Notes: generated by a model not told the origin, from the letters alone. A stretch of DNA of 64,000 nt from Sulfuricaulis sp. (GCF_024653915.1 NZ_JANLGY010000022.1:124001-188000); one strand, 5' to 3'. Numbered from the stretch's first letter, positions 49,545-58,668 are shown. Program-made: numbers and translations.

Positions 49545-51566
49545 TCAGGCACTGCCGGGTTTCAGGAGATCAGGGTTGGACCAGCCGGCATCGGGATTGA
49601 AACGTGGGCCGTACTCTTGGGATAAACGGTGCAGGCTGTGGCTGATGCCCGTCACCCCCAGACTTTCGACATAGCGCATAGGCCCACCCAGGAAGGGGGC
49701 AAAACCGGTGCCGTACACCATGCCGGCATCCACGGCATCGGGTTCCACCACCACGCCCTCGCGCAGGCAGGCGACAGCCTCGTTGAGCAGGCGCAGAACC
49801 AGACGTTCCGTTACCGGAACATCCGCGGCGATTTTTTCTGGTGGCGGTGTCTGGCGCTTGCCACGCGCATCGTATTGGTAAAAACCCTGCCCGGACTTGC
49901 GGCCAAGATGGCCTTGTCCGACGAGCTCGCGCAGCCGCTCCGGCACATCGATGCGCAAGGGTCCGGCCAACTCTTCCGCCACCGACAGGCAGATATCGAG
50001 CCCAACCGTGTCCGCCAGCGTGATCGGACCCATGGGCATTCCGAACTCGGTGGCAGCGTTATCGATCGTCACCAGGCTCACGCCTTCCTCGGCCATTTTC
50101 ACGGCCTCGAGGAGATAAGGCATAAGGATGCGATTGACGAGAAACCCCGGGCTACTTTTGACATCGAGTGGAAGACGTTCGATGGCACCGGTGAAGGCGC
50201 GCGCGCGTCCCAGCGCGGCTTCCGATGTTTGAGCGCCACGCACGATTTCCACCAGCTGCATTTTTGCCACCGGATTGAAGAAGTGCAGCCCGACCAGACG
50301 CGACGGATCCTTCAAGGCCTCACCGATCACTTCCAGCGGAATGCTCGAGGTGTTGGTGGCAAGCAAAGCCTGCGGACGGACCTTTTGCTCCACCGCGCGG
50401 AACAACTCCTGCTTGGGTCCGATCTTTTCCACGATGGCTTCGATAACGAGGTCGGCGCGCTTCAGCCCATGGCCTTCCAGATCCGGCATGAACCGGTCCA
50501 TGGCTTCCTGCACCGCGCGCGGGTCCTTGAGCTTGGATTTGAAAAACCCGTGCGCCTTCTTGACCGCGCGCGCGAGTATCTCCGGCTCGCGATCTTGCAG
50601 ACTGACACGGAAGCCCTTGTTTGCCGCCCAGATGGCGATATCCGCGCCCATCACGCCGGCGCCGATGACGTGCACGTGCTCGATATCATGAGCCTGTGCC
50701 TTGCCGTGACGCTTGAGCGCCTCGCCCAGCAGAAACACATGCACCAGATTGCGGCTGGTGCGTCCCACCAACAGTTCGCCGAGCGATTCCGCCTCCCGGT
50801 CTTCCCGGGCCTGATCACGCCACAGATCGAGAATGCGCCACGGCGCGGGATAATGATCGGGATGCGCCTTGCGCCGCACGCGCCCCGCCATCAACTTCAC
50901 CACCCAGGAACGCAACGGTTTCCACGCGGGCACACGCTGATACCACGGTGCTTTCCGCGGCGGCGGATTCTGTTTCAGGAACGCCACGGCCGCGTTCATC
51001 AGGTGACGTTCCGGCACCAACTCATCGACCAGGCCGCGTCGACGCGCCTCGCGTGCGGACAGCGCGCGGCCGGTCAGCATCATGTCGAGCGCGGTCAGGT
51101 CGCCTACCAGCGGCGGCAGTCTCACCGTGCCCGCGAAACCCGGGTGGATGCCGAGACGCACTTCGGGCAGACCGAGACGTGTGCCGGGATCGTCGCGGGC
51201 AATGCGATAGGTGCAGGCCAACGCCAGCTCCAGCCCGCCACCCAGACAGAAACCGTGAATCACCGCGACCGAGGGATAGGGCAGGCTCTCCAGGCGCGAG
51301 AACACCTGCTGACCGAGCTGGGCCAACTCGGTCGCCTGCGCGGGGTCGTCTATTTTTTCGAACTCACGCACATCGGCGCCAGCGATGAAACCCGAGGCCT
51401 TGCCCGAACAGAGGATCACCCCCGCGAGCATTTTGGTTTCGAGTTCCTCGAGGTGTTTGTCGAATTCGTTCAGGACTTCCTGCGACAAGACATTGGCCGA
51501 CTGACCCTGCACGTCGAGCGTCAACACGGCATGATCGCCCTGATAATCGAGTCGCCAATGACTCAT
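49545..51566 (-). CDS. FadJ/FadB-like enoyl-CoA hydratase / 3-hydroxyacyl-CoA dehydrogenase
   Basis: This bifunctional beta-oxidation enzyme has 673 residues. The N-terminal crotonase domain (~1-190) has SGKASGFIAGADVREFE and HGFCLGGGLELALACTYRIA with VRLGIHPGFAGTVRLP (the two catalytic Glu regions). The NAD domain starts IEHVHVIGAGVMGADIAIWAA (~299-319) and carries LATNTSSIPLEV, GLHFFNPVAKMQLVEIV and SPGFLVNRI. I use ATG 51566 (MSHWRLDYQGDHAVLTLD), overlapping the thiolase stop by four bases. It is coupled to fadI and downstream of fadE. Confidence 0.95.
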   Translation of the reverse strand: MSHWRLDYQGDHAVLTLDVQGQSANVLSQEVLNEFDKHLEELETKMLAGVILCSGKASGFIAGADVREFEKIDDPAQATELAQLGQQVFSRLESLPYPSVAVIHGFCLGGGLELALACTYRIARDDPGTRLGLPEVRLGIHPGFAGTVRLPPLVGDLTALDMMLTGRALSAREARRRGLVDELVPERHLMNAAVAFLKQNPPPRKAPWYQRVPAWKPLRSWVVKLMAGRVRRKAHPDHYPAPWRILDLWRDQAREDREAESLGELLVGRTSRNLVHVFLLGEALKRHGKAQAHDIEHVHVIGAGVMGADIAIWAANKGFRVSLQDREPEILARAVKKAHGFFKSKLKDPRAVQEAMDRFMPDLEGHGLKRADLVIEAIVEKIGPKQELFRAVEQKVRPQALLATNTSSIPLEVIGEALKDPSRLVGLHFFNPVAKMQLVEIVRGAQTSEAALGRARAFTGAIERLPLDVKSSPGFLVNRILMPYLLEAVKMAEEGVSLVTIDNAATEFGMPMGPITLADTVGLDICLSVAEELAGPLRIDVPERLRELVGQGHLGRKSGQGFYQYDARGKRQTPPPEKIAADVPVTERLVLRLLNEAVACLREGVVVEPDAVDAGMVYGTGFAPFLGGPMRYVESLGVTGISHSLHRLSQEYGPRFNPDAGWSNPDLLKPGSA

Positions 51567-52855
51567 GACTTTCCGCCCTCGGCCCGCAACAGCATGGCAC
51601 CACCCTGCCCGCCGCCGATGCATAAAGTCGCGATACCCTGCCCGCCGCCCTGACGCCGCAACGCGTGCAGCAGGTGCAACACAATGCGCGCGCCGCTCGC
51701 GCCCACGGGATGGCCGTTGGCGATGGCGCCGCCCTCGGGGTTCAGGCGCTCCGGGTCCATGGCGCCAAGCGGCTTGTCCAGACCCAGTTTCTCACGCGCG
51801 TATTGCGCACTATCCCACGCCGCCTGGCACCCCAGAACCTGCGCGGCAAAGGCCTCATTCAGCTCCATCTGTTGCAAGTCGCGCATTTTCATCTTTTGAC
51901 GCGCCAACAGTTGCGCGACCGCATGCGCCGGCCCGAGACCCATCTGGCTCGGGTCCACGCCGGCCCATTCATGATCCATCCACTCCCCGAGTACGGACAG
52001 TCCATGCTTCTTTACTGCTTCTTCGCTCGCGAGCAGCAACATGGCCGCGCCGTCGGTAACTTGCGAGCTGTTGCCGGAGGTCACCTGCCCATACTTTCGG
52101 TCGAACACCGGTCGAAGTTTTCCCAGCTGTTCAAGATCGGTGTCGCGGCGCAGGCCGGTGTCTTCGGTGAAAAAATTTTCCTTCGTGTCATACAACGTCT
52201 CGACTTCCACGTTCATGACGCCGGCATCGAACGCCGCCGCCAGCCGCTTGTGACTGTTGAGCGCGTACACGTCCTGACTTTCGCGTGTGATGCCGAAACG
52301 GTGCGCGACTATTTCCGCGGTTTGACCCATGGACAGTTTCACCAGCGGGTCGGTCAGACCCAGTAGCAGGGCATACACCGGTTTCAGGAGCGAGGGACGA
52401 AACCGCGCCAGGGCCACGAGACGATCCAGCGGGTTGCGCGCGCGCAGCATTTTCCCAAGCCAGCCGCTCATGGCGTTGTTCCACTGGATGGGCGCGCGGC
52501 TCATAGCCTCGGTACCACCGGCCAGCACGATGTGGGCGCGGCCGAGCAAGATGCGTTCAGCCGCCGAGGCCACTGACTGCAGGCCTGAGGCGCAATTGCG
52601 TTGCACCGTGTGCGCCGGCACGCGCTTGCCACAGCCGAGACGCAGTGCAATCAGGCGCGCGATATTGGCCTCGTCCGCCGCCGGGATGACGCAACCGACA
52701 ATGACTTCATCAATCTGCGAGGCCGGAAAAGGCTGGCGCGCCAGCACCGGCCGCGCGCACGCGACCGCCAGGTCGGAGGCCGAAAACGGCCCCGGCTCGG
52801 TGCGCGCCTTCAGAAACGGCGTGCGGGCGCCATCGACGATGAAAACTCGGTTCAT
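51563..52855 (-). CDS. fadI: acetyl-CoA C-acyltransferase (thiolase), FadI type
   Basis: This thiolase cleaves 3-ketoacyl-CoA in the last step of beta-oxidation. The 430-residue protein has the acyl-enzyme Cys in VQRNCASGLQSVASAA (~84-99), the loop domain, NGHPVGASGARIVLHLLHAL (~380-399) and the second active-site Cys in TLCIGGGQGGAML near the end. Length and context (overlap with a FadJ-type protein) favour FadI, the anaerobic-type partner, over FadA; this distinction is inference. A 111-base gap with a long inverted repeat separates it from fadE upstream. Confidence 0.92.
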   Translation of the reverse strand: MNRVFIVDGARTPFLKARTEPGPFSASDLAVACARPVLARQPFPASQIDEVIVGCVIPAADEANIARLIALRLGCGKRVPAHTVQRNCASGLQSVASAAERILLGRAHIVLAGGTEAMSRAPIQWNNAMSGWLGKMLRARNPLDRLVALARFRPSLLKPVYALLLGLTDPLVKLSMGQTAEIVAHRFGITRESQDVYALNSHKRLAAAFDAGVMNVEVETLYDTKENFFTEDTGLRRDTDLEQLGKLRPVFDRKYGQVTSGNSSQVTDGAAMLLLASEEAVKKHGLSVLGEWMDHEWAGVDPSQMGLGPAHAVAQLLARQKMKMRDLQQMELNEAFAAQVLGCQAAWDSAQYAREKLGLDKPLGAMDPERLNPEGGAIANGHPVGASGARIVLHLLHALRRQGGGQGIATLCIGGGQGGAMLLRAEGGKS

Positions 52856-52889
52856 GTAACTACCTTAAAATAAGAAACAAAACAAAATG

Positions 52890-52964
52890 GACAGGATTCA
52901 CAGGATTAACAAGATTAAAAAAGAACATGTTCTAAATAATCCTGTAAATCCTGTTAATCCTGTC
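52890..52964. repeat. 75-bp imperfect inverted repeat with ACAGGATTA-type units
   Basis: Left arm 52890-52916 (GACAGGATTCACAGGATTAA...) and right arm 52938-52964 are reverse complements with three mismatches in 27 bases. Each arm is three phased repeats of (A)CAGGATTA. The spacer contains the perfect palindrome AGAACATGTTCT (52922-52933). It lies between fadE and fadI and could form one long hairpin. Confidence 0.9.
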
Positions 52965-52966
52965 AA

Positions 52967-55387
52967 TTAAATTTTTTCAAAATCATCCACCGCGATCACT
53001 TCGCGCCGGGCGGCGTAGGCCGTGCGTACGAGTTTCGCCTCGGCGGCACTCAATACATTCCGCGCCACGGCGGCTTTCACCTGCGCCTCGTGGTCGCCGA
53101 GTAGCATAGGAGTATCTTCAACCAGCTTGGCCAGTTTGCGCTCCAGCAGTTCCGCGGCGATGACTTTGGGCAGCGCGTCCTCGAGCCGGCCCAACGCTTC
53201 GCGGGTTGTCGTCGGCAGATAAATTCCGCGTGTCAGGCGGTCGCGCGCCGCCGAGGTCTCCAGCAGCAGCACGGCGCAGTCGTGATTCATCCTGTCGTCC
53301 GGCACAGGGTTGCGCCGTCCGAACGGAAACACCATCCCGCCCATGAGCCAGGCTAGAAAAGCATTGGGGAAATTCTTTAGAATCACCACCAGCATCTTCT
53401 CGGCTTCGTGCAGGCAGTACTGGCAGGCGTAGCGCATCAGCGGAATATCTTCCACCGGACGGCCATCGTCCTCGAAACGTTTGATCACTGCCGAGGCGAG
53501 ATACATGTAGCTCAAAACATCGGCAAAGCGGCCGGAAATTTTTTCTTTGCGCTTGAGCGAGCCACCCAGCGTCAACATGGCGATGTCGGAAATCAACGCG
53601 AAAGCGGATGACAAGCGTGTGAGTCGCTGCACATAGCGCAGGGTGGGCCCGTCCACGGGCGTTCGCACCAGGCGCGCGCTGGTGAGACCGAGCCAGAAAG
53701 CGCGCGCCACATTGCTGATCGTATAGCGGATGTGTCCGAAAATGGCTTCATCGAAATTCTTCACAGCGAGCTTGGTGTCCGGCTCTGCCACCGCGCGCAT
53801 TTCCTGCAGCACGTAGGGGTGGCAACGCACCGCTCCCTGACCATAAATAATGAGCGCACGCGTAAGCAGGTTGGCGCCTTCGACCGTGATGCTGATGGGC
53901 AGCGCCTGATACACGCGCCCCATGAAATTGCGCGGCCCGAGACAGATGCCGGACCCGCCCTGGATGTCCATGGCGTCGTTGACCACGCGGCGCATGTGCT
54001 CGGTGAGCTGGTACTTGACGATGGCCGAGGCCACCGAGGGTTTTTCGCCCATGTCCACGGCGCGTGCCGTGAGCGTGCGCGCCGCGTCCATCATATAAGT
54101 GTATCCAGCCATGCGCCCGAGTCCCTCTTCCACGGCCTCGAACTTGCCGATCGGCAGCTTGAACTGGCGGCGGATGCGGGCATAGGCGCCGGTGGCGCGG
54201 CAGGCCACCATACCGGCGCCGACGGAAAGCGCGGGCAGGGAAATCGAGCGGCCGGCGGCGAGCGAGTCCATGAGCATGCGCCAACCCTGGCCCACACGTT
54301 CGCGTCCGCCGATCACCCAGTCGAGCGGAATAAAAACATCCTCGCCCCAGTTAGGTCCGTTCTGAAACGGAATGTTGAGCGGGTTGTGGCGTGTACCGAT
54401 TTTGACACCGGGCGTGTTGGTCGGGATCAGCGCCAGCGTGATGCCAAGATCTTCCTCGCTGCCCAGCAGATTGTCCGGGTCGAATAAACGGAACGCGAGC
54501 CCGAGCACGGTGGCCACCGGGCCGAGCGTGATATAGCGCTTCTCCCAATTGAGACGAATGCCCAGCACATTTTTCTTTCCCTTGAACGTGCCGCGACAGA
54601 CTATGCCGCGGTCCGGCATGCTGCCGGCATCCGAGCCGGCCTCGGGGCCGGTGAGGGCGAAGCACGGCACTTCTTTGCCGCGCGCCAGGCGCGGGAGATA
54701 CTGTTTCTTCTGCTGGTCCGTGCCGTAGTGCAGCAGCAACTCTGCCGGACCGAGCGAGTTTGGCACCATGATGGTGACACCGGCGGTTATCGAGCGGCTG
54801 GCGACCTTCACTACCACCGCCGAATGCGCCTGCGCGGAAAATTCCAGGCCGCCATATTTCTTCGGGATGATCATGCCGAAGAAACCCTCGTCCTTCATGA
54901 AACGCCACACTTTCGGCGGCAGGTCGCGCTGCTCGTGCGTGATCTGCCAGTCGTCGAGCATGGCGCACAATTTTTCCACCGGACCGTCGAGGAAGGCCTG
55001 CTCCGCATCGGACAGCGACGGTTGCGGGAGATTGAACAACTGGTCCCAATCGGGATCGCCGCCAAACAGCTCGGCCTCCCACCACACGGTACCGGCCTCG
55101 AGTGCCTCGCGCTCGGTGTCCGACATCGCCGGCATGATTTTCTTGAACACGCGCAGCAACGGGGCGCTGATCAAGGCGCGGCGCAACGGCGGCATGGCCA
55201 GCGGAATGAAAAGGATCAGGAAAAGCGCCAGAACCAACAGCGACACCGTGGGAGATGGATCGGTAAAGGCATCCCACAGGGCCATGGCAGCCGCGAGCAC
55301 CATGGCCCACACCAGTCCCGGGACGCGCTGGGCCGCGAGTCCCCAGATTATCACCACGGCAATCAGTATCCAGACGGCGGTATTCAT
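52967..55387 (-). CDS. fadE: acyl-CoA dehydrogenase FadE
   Basis: FadE introduces the first double bond in beta-oxidation. The 806-residue protein is of the long FadE type (E. coli 814). An N-terminal pair of membrane helices (~3-60) precedes the FAD-binding domain with FALTGPEAGSDAGSMPD (~238-254), TLGPVATVLGLAFRLFDPD and QGGSGICLGPRNFMGRVYQALPISITVEGANLLTRALIIYGQG (~475-517). The C-terminal DUF1974 domain follows. It is the first gene of the leftward fadE-fadI-fadJ group. No FadR-type operator was recognised. Confidence 0.97.
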   Translation of the reverse strand: MNTAVWILIAVVIIWGLAAQRVPGLVWAMVLAAAMALWDAFTDPSPTVSLLVLALFLILFIPLAMPPLRRALISAPLLRVFKKIMPAMSDTEREALEAGTVWWEAELFGGDPDWDQLFNLPQPSLSDAEQAFLDGPVEKLCAMLDDWQITHEQRDLPPKVWRFMKDEGFFGMIIPKKYGGLEFSAQAHSAVVVKVASRSITAGVTIMVPNSLGPAELLLHYGTDQQKKQYLPRLARGKEVPCFALTGPEAGSDAGSMPDRGIVCRGTFKGKKNVLGIRLNWEKRYITLGPVATVLGLAFRLFDPDNLLGSEEDLGITLALIPTNTPGVKIGTRHNPLNIPFQNGPNWGEDVFIPLDWVIGGRERVGQGWRMLMDSLAAGRSISLPALSVGAGMVACRATGAYARIRRQFKLPIGKFEAVEEGLGRMAGYTYMMDAARTLTARAVDMGEKPSVASAIVKYQLTEHMRRVVNDAMDIQGGSGICLGPRNFMGRVYQALPISITVEGANLLTRALIIYGQGAVRCHPYVLQEMRAVAEPDTKLAVKNFDEAIFGHIRYTISNVARAFWLGLTSARLVRTPVDGPTLRYVQRLTRLSSAFALISDIAMLTLGGSLKRKEKISGRFADVLSYMYLASAVIKRFEDDGRPVEDIPLMRYACQYCLHEAEKMLVVILKNFPNAFLAWLMGGMVFPFGRRNPVPDDRMNHDCAVLLLETSAARDRLTRGIYLPTTTREALGRLEDALPKVIAAELLERKLAKLVEDTPMLLGDHEAQVKAAVARNVLSAAEAKLVRTAYAARREVIAVDDFEKI

Positions 55388-55495
55388 AATTTCCCTGCCT
55401 TGGGCATCTTTATTCCCTGATTTTTCGGAGCAGCCAGTGCCCTTCCATTGTAGTCCACAGCCCGTCCCGGGCGCTGATTCGGGGTGAAACGGCTC

Positions 55496-55660
55496 TCAGA
55501 TCTGGATCATTTCAAAATCAGACTTGGCCGCGCCGCAATCGGGACATTTCCAGTTCTCCGGGACATCCTCCCAGCGTGTTCCGGGGGGAATACCGTCCTC
55601 CGGCCGGCCTTTTTCTTCCTCATAAACATAACCGCAGATCACGCACATGTACGACTTCAT
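55496..55660 (-). CDS. rubredoxin
   Basis: This 54-residue electron carrier has one Fe(Cys)4 centre: CVICGYVY (Cys 6 and 9) and [12 protein letters not shown] (Cys 39 and 42), with the conserved [18 protein letters not shown] between. GAGGCAGGA lies just before ATG 55660. Partner enzymes could be an alkane hydroxylase, a superoxide reductase or haem-synthesis enzymes; none is adjacent. It is divergent from hemH. In many gammaproteobacteria a rubredoxin gene stands beside thiD-thiE-hemL, so this is part of the conserved block. Confidence 0.96.
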   Translation of the reverse strand: MKSYMCVICGYVYEEEKGRPEDGIPPGTRWEDVPENWKCPDCGAAKSDFEMIQI

Positions 55661-55754
55661 TCCTGCCTCTCAATGCCGGTGAAGGGGACGATGGGCAATG
55701 ATCGCATTTTCATCTTCATGGTGAAACCTCAGGGGCGGCGGTAGAATTCCCGCG

Positions 55755-56729
55755 ATGTCAGATCGCGTCGCGGTGGTGTTGTGCAACCTGGGAGGTCCGG
55801 ATTCGCTGGCAGCGGTGCGCCCGTTTCTGTTCAACCTTTTTTCCGACCCGGATATCTTCCGCCTGCCGCTCGGCTGGCTCACGCAGCGCCCGTTCGCGAG
55901 CCTGATCGCGTGGCGTCGCGCTCCCGAGGCCGCCCATGGCTACGCCGCCATCGGCGGCAAATCCCCGATACTCGAATACACGCAGGCGCAGGCCGGCGCC
56001 TTGCAAAAGGTACTCGACGGCGCAGGCCAATTCGATGTGCACGTGTGCATGCGTTACTGGCATCCGCTGACCGATGCCGTGGTGGCGACGCTCAAGCAGA
56101 AAAACTACGCGCGCGTCATTCTGCTGCCGCTATACCCGCACTATTCCATCACCACGACCGGTAGCGCCTATAACGAATTCCAGCGCCAGTGCGAGCGACA
56201 GCATTACCAACCCGCCGTGACCCTGGTACGACAATGGTACGACCAGCCCGATTACCAGGCCGCGATCGTGGAGACGCTGCGTGCCGAACTGAAAAAATTT
56301 CCCGACCCCGATCCGGCGCGTATCGAATTATTGTTTTCAGCGCATGGCCTGCCGCAGAAAATCGTCGACGGCGGCGATCCCTACGAGCGCCAGATCCGCG
56401 CCACGTTCGATGCCGTGCGCACACAACTGGGGTGGCCAAACACGACACTGTGTTACCAGAGCCGGGTCGGGCCGCTCGAATGGTTGCGGCCCTACATACA
56501 GGACGTGATCCGCGACAAGGCCGCTAAAGGCGCGAAACAGATGTTGGTGTATCCCATCGCCTTCGTGTCGGACCACGTCGAAACCCTGTTCGAGCTCGGC
56601 ATCACCTACGCCGAGCTGGCGCGCGCGCAGGGCATTACACACTACCGCGTGACTCCAGCACTCAACAACCATCCGCGCTTCATCGCAGCGCTGAAATCAC
56701 TCGTGCTCAACGCGGCGTCGACGCCATGA
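55755..56729 (+). CDS. hemH: ferrochelatase
   Basis: HemH inserts ferrous iron into protoporphyrin IX, the last step of haem synthesis. The 324-residue protein starts RVAVVLCNLGGPDSLAAVRPFLFNLFSDP. It has LPLYPHYSITTTGSAYNEF (~124-142), the catalytic His in LFSAHGLPQKIVDGGDPYERQI (~195-216), CYQSRVGPLEWLRPY and YPIAFVSDHVETLFELG (with the conserved Glu) near residue 270. It overlaps thiD by four bases (ATGA), so the two are translationally coupled. Confidence 0.98.
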   Translation: MSDRVAVVLCNLGGPDSLAAVRPFLFNLFSDPDIFRLPLGWLTQRPFASLIAWRRAPEAAHGYAAIGGKSPILEYTQAQAGALQKVLDGAGQFDVHVCMRYWHPLTDAVVATLKQKNYARVILLPLYPHYSITTTGSAYNEFQRQCERQHYQPAVTLVRQWYDQPDYQAAIVETLRAELKKFPDPDPARIELLFSAHGLPQKIVDGGDPYERQIRATFDAVRTQLGWPNTTLCYQSRVGPLEWLRPYIQDVIRDKAAKGAKQMLVYPIAFVSDHVETLFELGITYAELARAQGITHYRVTPALNNHPRFIAALKSLVLNAASTP

Positions 56730-57544
56730 ACAATTCCACACCGCCCGTGGTTCTGGTTTTTGCCGGCAGCGACCCCACCGGCGGCGCCGGCATCGTCGCC
56801 GACGTGCTGACGCTGGCGAGCCTCGGCTGCCACCCGGCCGTGGTCGTCACCGCCGTCACCGCGCAGGACACCCGTGGCATCAAGCAATTCACTTGCACCG
56901 ATACCGAGCTGGTCATCGCACAGGCGCGTGCCGTACTCGAAGACATGCCGGTGGCGGCTTTCAAGATCGGCATGCTCGGCAGCAGCGAAATCGCCACCGC
57001 CGTGTCTGGCATCGTCGCGGATTATCCTGACATCCCGCTCATTCTCGACCCGATCCAACGCTCGGGACGCGGCGATGCGCTCGCCGACAGCATGCTCGAC
57101 GGCGCGCTGCGCAGCCTGCTGATCCCGCAGAGCACCCTGATCACGCCGAACAGCCTGGAGGCACGCTTGCTCGCGCCCGGTGCCGACACGCTCGATGCCT
57201 GCGCGCAGGAATTAATGTCGCTTGAGTGCGAATACGTGCTCATCACCGGCACGCACGAGAAAACACCTGAGGTCATCCACCGGATGTACGGCAACTTGCG
57301 CCAGCTCGAAACCTTCGTGTTCGAACGCCTGCCCGGGAGCTATCACGGCTCGGGCTGCACGCTGGCCTCCGCCTGTGCCGCCTCCCTCGCGCACGGGCTC
57401 GACCCGGTCAACGCCGTGGGCGAGGCGCTGCGTTACACCTGGGAATCTCTGAAGCACGGTTTTCGCCCGGGCATGGGGCAGTCGTTGCCAAACCGGCTGT
57501 ACTGGGCGTGGGAGATTGATGAGCCGGAAAATGGCGAAGGTTGA
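56726..57544 (+). CDS. thiD: hydroxymethylpyrimidine/phosphomethylpyrimidine kinase
   Basis: ThiD phosphorylates the pyrimidine moiety of thiamine twice. The 272-residue ribokinase-fold protein has FAGSDPTGGAGIVADVLTLASLG (~11-33), FKIGMLGS, LILDPIQRSGRG and the catalytic region ERLPGSYHGSGCTLASACAASLAHG near residue 210. The last 17 residues (NRLYWAWEIDEPENGEG) are repeated in diverged form at 58669-58725 beyond the next gene. ATG overlaps the hemH stop. thiE, its usual neighbour, is displaced by about 4.2 kb. Confidence 0.97.
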   Translation: MNNSTPPVVLVFAGSDPTGGAGIVADVLTLASLGCHPAVVVTAVTAQDTRGIKQFTCTDTELVIAQARAVLEDMPVAAFKIGMLGSSEIATAVSGIVADYPDIPLILDPIQRSGRGDALADSMLDGALRSLLIPQSTLITPNSLEARLLAPGADTLDACAQELMSLECEYVLITGTHEKTPEVIHRMYGNLRQLETFVFERLPGSYHGSGCTLASACAASLAHGLDPVNAVGEALRYTWESLKHGFRPGMGQSLPNRLYWAWEIDEPENGEG

Positions 57545-57590
57545 CAATATCGCATCTTAGGTTGACAATCATTCAGACAAAGGTTGTCAA
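57541..57590. promoter_or_regulatory. repeated TTGACAAT motif before the switch-protein gene
   Basis: TTGACAAT occurs at 57541-57548 and 57562-57569 (21 bp apart, two helical turns). Its inverted half TTGTCAA is at 57584-57590. They may be operator half-sites for the HTH of the following gene; the TTGACA cores also match a -35 element. Confidence 0.5.
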
Positions 57591-57609
57591 TTGATGCGGC
57601 GCTATTTTT

Positions 57610-58647
57610 ATGACCAAAGTGCGGATGCGGGGTGAGGCGGTAAGAAAATTCATCCTCGCCAACGTGGAAAAACATCCGGCGGACATCGCCCGGATGGCGG
57701 CGGACAAGTTCGGCATCACCCGGCAGGCGCTAAGCAAACACCTCCAGAAGCTGGTCGGCGAGCACGCGCTCAAGCAACTCGGCAAAACCAGAAATCGCAC
57801 CTACCGGCTGGCGCCGCTGGCCCATTGGCACAAGACTTTTCCCCTCACGAAAACACTGGCGGAGGATCGGGTCTGGAGAGAGGACGTCGCGCCCTCGCTG
57901 GGCCAAGTGCCCCAGAACGTTCTGGAGATATGGCACTACGGTTTCACGGAAATCTTCAACAATGCCATTGATCACTCGGAAGGCACCCTGATCGCCGTTG
58001 ATTTCCGCAAGACCGCGTCCACCACGCAGATCGCGATCCATGACAACGGCGTCGGCATTTTCAAGAAGATTCAAGCGGCCCTGGGACTGATTGACGAGCG
58101 CCACGCGGTACTGGAATTGGCGAAGGGCAAACTGACCACCGATCCCGCCCGCCACACGGGCGAGGGAATCTTTTTTGCATCGCGCATGTTCGACGACTTC
58201 GAAATCCTGTCGGGAGGCATCCATTTCTCGCACCAGTTCGACAAGAGAGAGGACTGGATACTGGAGCGAGACCGCTTCTCTTCCGGCACGGCGGTGTGGA
58301 TGAAACTCAACAATCACACGGCGCGAACCACGAAAAAGGTTTTCGACAAATTTACTTCGGGAGAGGATTACGGATTCACGAAAACGGTTGTGCCGGTAAA
58401 GCTGGCGCAATACGGTGACGAAAACCTGGTATCCCGCTCGCAGGCCAAAAGGCTGCTGGCCCGGGTTGAGCGGTTCGAGACGGTGATTCTTGATTTCAAC
58501 GGCGTGGCGTCCATCGGGCAGGCATTTGCCGACGAAATTTTCAGGGTATTCGCCGCGCAGTACCCGAATGTGGCGCTGCTTGAACTGAATGCCAACTCAG
58601 CGGTGAAGCGCATGGTCAGCCGCGCGCGCGTCAACGCTAAACCATAA
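57610..58647 (+). CDS. winged-HTH / GHKL-ATPase / DUF4325 switch protein
   Basis: The 345-residue protein joins three modules. Residues ~8-68 form a winged HTH (ARMAADKFGITRQALSKHLQKLVGEHAL). Residues ~110-235 are a GHKL ATP-binding domain: N-box YGFTEIFNNAIDHSEG, G1 IAIHDNGVGIFKKI, G2 HTGEGIFFASRMFD. Residues ~255-345 are a STAS-like DUF4325 domain with VILDFNGVASIGQAFADEIFRVF. This resembles an anti-sigma kinase and its antagonist fused behind a DNA-binding domain, so a one-protein partner switch is a plausible reading. No phosphoacceptor histidine domain is present. It is inserted between thiD and thiE. The start ATG 57610 has only a weak ribosome site. Confidence 0.85.
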   Translation: MTKVRMRGEAVRKFILANVEKHPADIARMAADKFGITRQALSKHLQKLVGEHALKQLGKTRNRTYRLAPLAHWHKTFPLTKTLAEDRVWREDVAPSLGQVPQNVLEIWHYGFTEIFNNAIDHSEGTLIAVDFRKTASTTQIAIHDNGVGIFKKIQAALGLIDERHAVLELAKGKLTTDPARHTGEGIFFASRMFDDFEILSGGIHFSHQFDKREDWILERDRFSSGTAVWMKLNNHTARTTKKVFDKFTSGEDYGFTKTVVPVKLAQYGDENLVSRSQAKRLLARVERFETVILDFNGVASIGQAFADEIFRVFAAQYPNVALLELNANSAVKRMVSRARVNAKP

Positions 58648-58668
58648 CGCCGCCTTAACCGCGCGGCG

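Noticed and set aside
49629-51653. Long open frame (674 codons) on the plus strand opposite the FadJ-type gene
   Set aside because: It is antisense to a certain gene, has no ribosome site or recognisable domain, and its composition is the mirror of GC-rich third positions.
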